Assembly (NCBI GenBank): GCA_026419785.1
Contig: JAODTK010005911.1
Location: 655,001-719,000 of the forward strand
Length of the DNA: 64,000 nt
Direction: 5' to 3'
Origin: Sclerodactyla briareus
Lineage: Eukaryota > Echinodermata > Holothuroidea > Dendrochirotida > Sclerodactylidae
Part shown: positions 60,411 through 64,000 of the stretch, piece after piece
Layout: each line of letters starts with the position of its first letter
How positions within the stretch are numbered: the first letter of the stretch is position 1
The notes under the pieces: generated by a model
The model's input: the letters and a program-made list of their open reading frames with translations, nothing else
The model's database searches: none
What the model was told of the DNA's origin: nothing
Translations under genes and position numbers: made by a program

Positions 60411-62014
60411 CTTTCAGACAAAAATGGTGTGCTTGGTGACAATTCAGGCTTGACTTGATCATGTTCGGCCACTCCGCCAACTAGAGCGAATCTGACGGAA
60501 ACACAAAAATACAAACACACACACAGATACACACACTTTAATGGATTCTTTTCGGGTGCACTTCATTGTTGGATCACCTACCACCCAATGGTACCCCCAT
60601 CATAGCGTGCCCCCCTCATCTTCCCCTCAGTGGATAGTTACCTTCATAGTTGCTACCATAGCAACTGTTGAAAACATTATTTATAGGTGAATTGGAGCAT
60701 CAGCTCAACAATATCTCAATAATTACAATTACAGGGGAAACATATCTGACACATTGTGCAGCTAGATTGCAAATGACACCTTTGAAGCACAGCTCTACAA
60801 TGTCTCATTTGGCTTCCTTAATATATAGCTTCTCCATGCGGGGACCCATGAAATAGAGAGCGTTCAATCCCGGTTCAAGATCTCATCGCAGTTCTGGAAA
60901 ATTATTTGTTCGGTAAATTTGACACAAATGAACGAATCCTTGTTGTGACAAATTAACATTAGGTCAGGGTCAAAATATCTGTGATGAAAAAGTCGCTTGA
61001 AAAATTGAATCTGAACTCAAGCTCCTCTATCCTAATCCATAATTTAAATTCGAACGTGTCAGTATCAAAATTCGAGACATCTGCAAAAAAGAGAAAAAAA
61101 AACATAAAAAATGTAAAAAATCTGACGGACACGCAAGCGTACAGGAACACATACACACACGCCACAGAGTATAGAATTTTTGAGTGAGTCTCATTGTTAG
61201 ACTAGCATCCATGCATAGTACCCCTCCATATGGGCAACGGACGGCAATTCGACCTTCTCACAACCATAATTGTTTACCGACCACACCCGTGCTGGGTGCC
61301 CAGCAACAGTGAATAGAGGGGAACAGGCTACGGTATATCTCTTTCGGCTAGCGCTCTTCGGCGCCAGTAATACTCTTCTCATTAAAAGGAGAATTAAAGT
61401 CTGGAAATATCTTAACATCATATGAAGAAGCAGGGTGTACTGAAATTTACAAAAAATTCCATGTCAAAAAAATATGTTTCCTGCCCAAGTTATATGCGTT
61501 TGAAACAAAAAGACGGGCGCTGCCATTTTCCCTCAAGGTGAATGGCAGGAGACTGAAACAAGGCTAATTATGATGTCACACAACCCCTACCAGCTGGCAT
61601 TTAATTTTCTTTGTTTTTCCCAACTATCATTAACATGACTGTGCACAACAATGTGACCATTCTTTTAAGAAGCACGGGAGGGTATATGCAAAAAAATTAA
61701 GACTAATTGGTTCGAATCTTTGCACATATCTTACAATTATTTGATCACAAATTATAATAAAGAACAAAAGCCTCTCGAGAACAAGTGGTTAGGTGATAGC
61801 ACAATCCTCATCAAAATGGTAGCATCTGTCGTTTCATTCAGTGACATATCTCGAAAAATATGCAATACTTTTAGATGAAATTTGGGGAAGATGTCCATGA
61901 CGTGATGGTCTCTCATTTCACAATATTAGTTCACTTTCCGAAGTTCAGATATACTTCTCCTTTAAGAAAATACTTTGCCAATCAGAATGCCAAGCCACGA
62001 CTTGGTTCACTCAC
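60411..62014. other. Putative intron with a local duplication
   Basis: 60485-60615 and 61115-61240 share, in order, AATCTGACGGA, a CACACACA stretch, TCATTGTT and GTACCCC, so they are related copies 630 bp apart. Otherwise nothing is named. Confidence 0.45.
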
Positions 62015-62072
62015 TGCCGTCTTCACTCCACTCGATGTTGCAGTCTCGCAACTTCACCTTCGATTGACCGAA
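62015..62072 (-). CDS. Candidate exon 3 of the minus-strand gene
   Basis: A 58-bp segment with acceptor AACTAG and a consensus donor GTGAGT. Two of the three frames have stops. The remaining one is the frame required by exon 2 and reads KVKLRDCNIEWSEDG before ending one base into a codon. That phase is taken up by the exon at 60370. Alternating hydrophobic and charged residues suggest beta strands. It is one of a pair of small exons that must both be included or both be skipped. Confidence 0.5.
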
Positions 62073-62788
62073 CTAGTTTTACATTGCAAGGTCGAAGTGA
62101 CATATAACATAATACAGATAATATAAAATTGATCGCAGAGGAAAATTATGTGAAACATGCATGTACTTTAGGGATTCTTCACAATTTACACGCTATCCTT
62201 CCTTTCGTTAACTTTGTGACAATTGCCTAAAATGAGGATGTCCAGAGGGAAAGTTGGGGCCCATACTTGATAACGTCCATGTTAAGTTATTGGGAGTGGA
62301 TGCAGGGTGCTTCGTTTATATGTAGGCAAGTCACAAAACATAGTTGGTAAGTCCAAATGTAGATTGCGGGAGGGAACTCTAATCCCTTGTAAACTTGCTA
62401 CTTTAATGTCTTAGTGACTGTCAAAAAATTATATTTTGGGAATGCAAACTGGTTTCAAATTTATTTTCAGACAAGGTAGAACATCCTGAAAACGAAGGTC
62501 TTGTCTAAAAACTGAATGGAATTTCCTGACAATAAAAACTTTTGCAGAATTTGGGTGCACAGGTCAAGATGTTACACTTGCTAATTCAAGTTGTCAATCA
62601 ATCAATTAATTTGAAGATGGCGGAAGATTTAACGCTCAATAGTTCCAAATTCTGCTAGAGTGTGAACAATAATACATATGGTATTTCATATGAAGAATAA
62701 TATATATCATTGTTTTCATTAATAGTTCGCGGGATTTATAGTCAAATATTATTTTGAAATGAAAGAAAAAAGTATATATTGTACGTAC
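62073..62788. other. Putative intron, nothing recognised
   Basis: 716 bp between exons 3 and 2, without repeats or genes I can identify. Confidence 0.35.
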
Positions 62789-62837
62789 TTCCGGAGAATC
62801 ACAGGCTATACCCCATGTCAGGTTCCACCGGCTGTGC
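62789..62837 (-). CDS. Candidate exon 2 of the minus-strand gene
   Basis: A 49-bp exon with acceptor ...CAATAAG behind a TTTCTCTTTAC tract and donor GTACGT. Only one frame is open in the phase left by exon 1, and it ends on a codon boundary. It reads HSRWNLTWGIACDSPE and contains a possible N-glycosylation sequon (NLT) and one cysteine, which fits a secreted or extracellular product. Both borders are acceptable but not strong, so the call rests mainly on phase agreement on both sides. Confidence 0.5.
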
Positions 62838-63079
62838 CTTATTGTAAAGAGAAATAATTATTACATGAATGACTGCAAAATGTAACACTTGCACGAATAA
62901 AGAGTGCGGGGTGTAGTGACTCGTACTCTACGGTGGAGAATACTTTCATGTGGGGCCCGAATCCCAAATAGTCTCCTGATTTTCCTTGTAATTAAGGAGT
63001 TTTCTAAAAACAGATTAATGGTTCATCAACTCCGTTCCATCCTCTATACCGTTAATGATCAATATATCCGTATTCAGTA

Positions 63080-63225
63080 GACGACATCTTTTTGTTAGAC
63101 GTCCCTTCAATTCCCTGATATGGATATTGTTGTCAGGCTGTTTTTGAGCAGCTGGTGAGACCTTACCTGGAGTATTCTGTCCAAGTATGGAATCCATATT
63201 TCTCGAAAGACAAACAGGCAGGGGC
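63080..63225 (+). mobile_element. CR1-like LINE fragment, small
   Basis: One plus-strand frame reads LVRPYLEYSVQVWNPYFSKD, the block RP.LEYAVQ.WNP...KDI typical of the CR1-type reverse transcriptase C-terminus. Upstream in another frame lies RHLFVRRPFN-like sequence. It ends abruptly at GACAAACAG, where a GGGGCGGCGCCAGGG repeat end begins. Confidence 0.75.
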
Positions 63226-63516
63226 GGCGCCAGGGTTTTACGATAGGGGGCAGATTTGGCATGGATGTCTGACATGAAGGAGGGTTCTAAGGGGAGGGGG
63301 TCGTCTCCTTCCCCTCTGCGATTGTTTGAGTCATCAATACTGCTTAGATGCAAAATGGTGCCACATTTGATACACGTTGTAAGTGTACCTACGTCAACGA
63401 GTTTTTACAAAAATCCATAAATTCTGGAAGAAATTGAAAGCATGACAATTTTCCATGCAGGTCATATTTCATTCGATACACCTGACAAAAAATAAACCCG
63501 ATGAAACTGTACTTAC

Positions 63517-63567
63517 GGTCTGTACAGGTAGACAGGCTTATTTTTTAGAAAAAAATGAGTATGTATG
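63517..63567 (-). CDS. Candidate exon 1 (most 5' in window) of large extracellular-protein gene
   Basis: A 51-bp open segment on the minus strand. It follows a T-rich stretch ending in CTTTAG and is followed by a consensus donor GTAAGT. It enters with one base of a split codon and leaves with two, and the frame reads LKNKPVYLYR near its end. The leaving phase fits the next exon at 62789. An alternative acceptor at 63537 would shorten it to 20 bp without changing the frame. The gene's start codon lies outside the window or was not found. No function can be assigned to so short a piece. Confidence 0.45.
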
Positions 63568-64000
63568 CTAAAGATGTGTAAATAAATAAAAGCCAAAAGA
63601 CCAGTGTGAGTAATTTATATATATTAAAATATCAAGCTACAAAAACGATTATCTACTCTTTCAGCCGTGCACTCTAAAAAATAGTGGGTAGATTTAGAAG
63701 TACTCCAAAGAGTCGTTTTGAAGACATCACCATAGTAATGTCCCCCAAACATCCTTATTTGGAGTGACTTTAACACACTTTTCCTAGATTGTACAATGCA
63801 ACAAAAGGGGCATTCATAGTTCAACACCGACATAAATAACGGACGCTCGGGCCTATGTCAGGTACAACTATAGTCCCTTCTAGGCTCTTTTCTTGCCCCT
63901 ACTTGTTTCAATCCCTTTAAAATAGGAGTTTACAGACTCCATGGTGACTTAGGTGTGACACTCGCACATCCCCTCAAGCGGCACCCTTGGGTTTTGCAGA
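63568..64000. other. Sequence upstream of the first exon seen
   Basis: 433 bp with no further exon that I can support. The gene's 5' part must lie beyond the window if the model is right. Confidence 0.35.

Overview
The window looks like one piece of an animal genome, probably a marine invertebrate deuterostome (echinoderm, hemichordate or cephalochordate type). The reasons are very short exons split by long introns with GT-AG borders, CR1/L2-like LINE pieces, a tRNA-derived SINE family, a hAT insertion, foldback and TIR elements with internal satellites, and many microsatellites. There is no prokaryotic gene structure. No long open reading frame is an intact gene, and most open frames in the sequence are chance or repeat-derived. 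The species assignment is inference.

The main gene result is one minus-strand gene that appears to span the whole window. I assembled 22 candidate coding exons by eye, from 63567 down to 191. Each has AG and GT borders on the minus strand and a frame without stops, and the reading phase matches at every join. They give about 2.0 kb of coding sequence, or 666 whole codons, and neither the start codon nor the stop codon lies in the window. The product looks extracellular: it is rich in beta-strand-like segments, has N-glycosylation sequons (NLT, NLS, NRT, NDT, NKT, NAT, NTT) and scattered cysteines, and I see no membrane segment. I do not recognise the family. The middle exons (37469 to 8905) recall PKD/REJ or cadherin-like beta-sandwich modules, as in polycystin-1 or receptor-for-egg-jelly proteins. 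This is a weak inference. The exons at 30380, 37279, 50835, 59780, 59372, 12982, 8905 and 1129 are the firmest. The small ones are tentative, and more exons may be hidden in the long introns.

Region by region: 1-9 kb holds the 3' exons in this window, a 13-bp array, a SINE and a 42-bp satellite. 9-14 kb holds more exons and an ATC/AAT microsatellite. 14.5-21.3 kb is a field of dispersed and tandem repeats (313-bp family, 108-bp family, CGGCCT minisatellites). 22.8-25.1 kb is a foldback transposon with arms of about 0.9 kb and a 4-bp target duplication. 27.2-28.4 kb is a TIR element with 191-bp internal repeats. 29.2-35.4 kb holds two LINE relics; one is split by a 2.7-kb hAT-like element with a perfect 8-bp target duplication, and that element itself carries a SINE and a recent 194-bp tandem duplication. 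37-41 kb holds an exon and two SINE-like copies. 45.8 and 63.1 kb hold CR1-like fragments. 47.0-50.3 kb is a two-copy, 1.5-kb higher-order repeat built on a subrepeat of about 190 bp. The rest of the long introns shows nothing I can name.

All calls come from reading the sequence; no alignment or database search was run.
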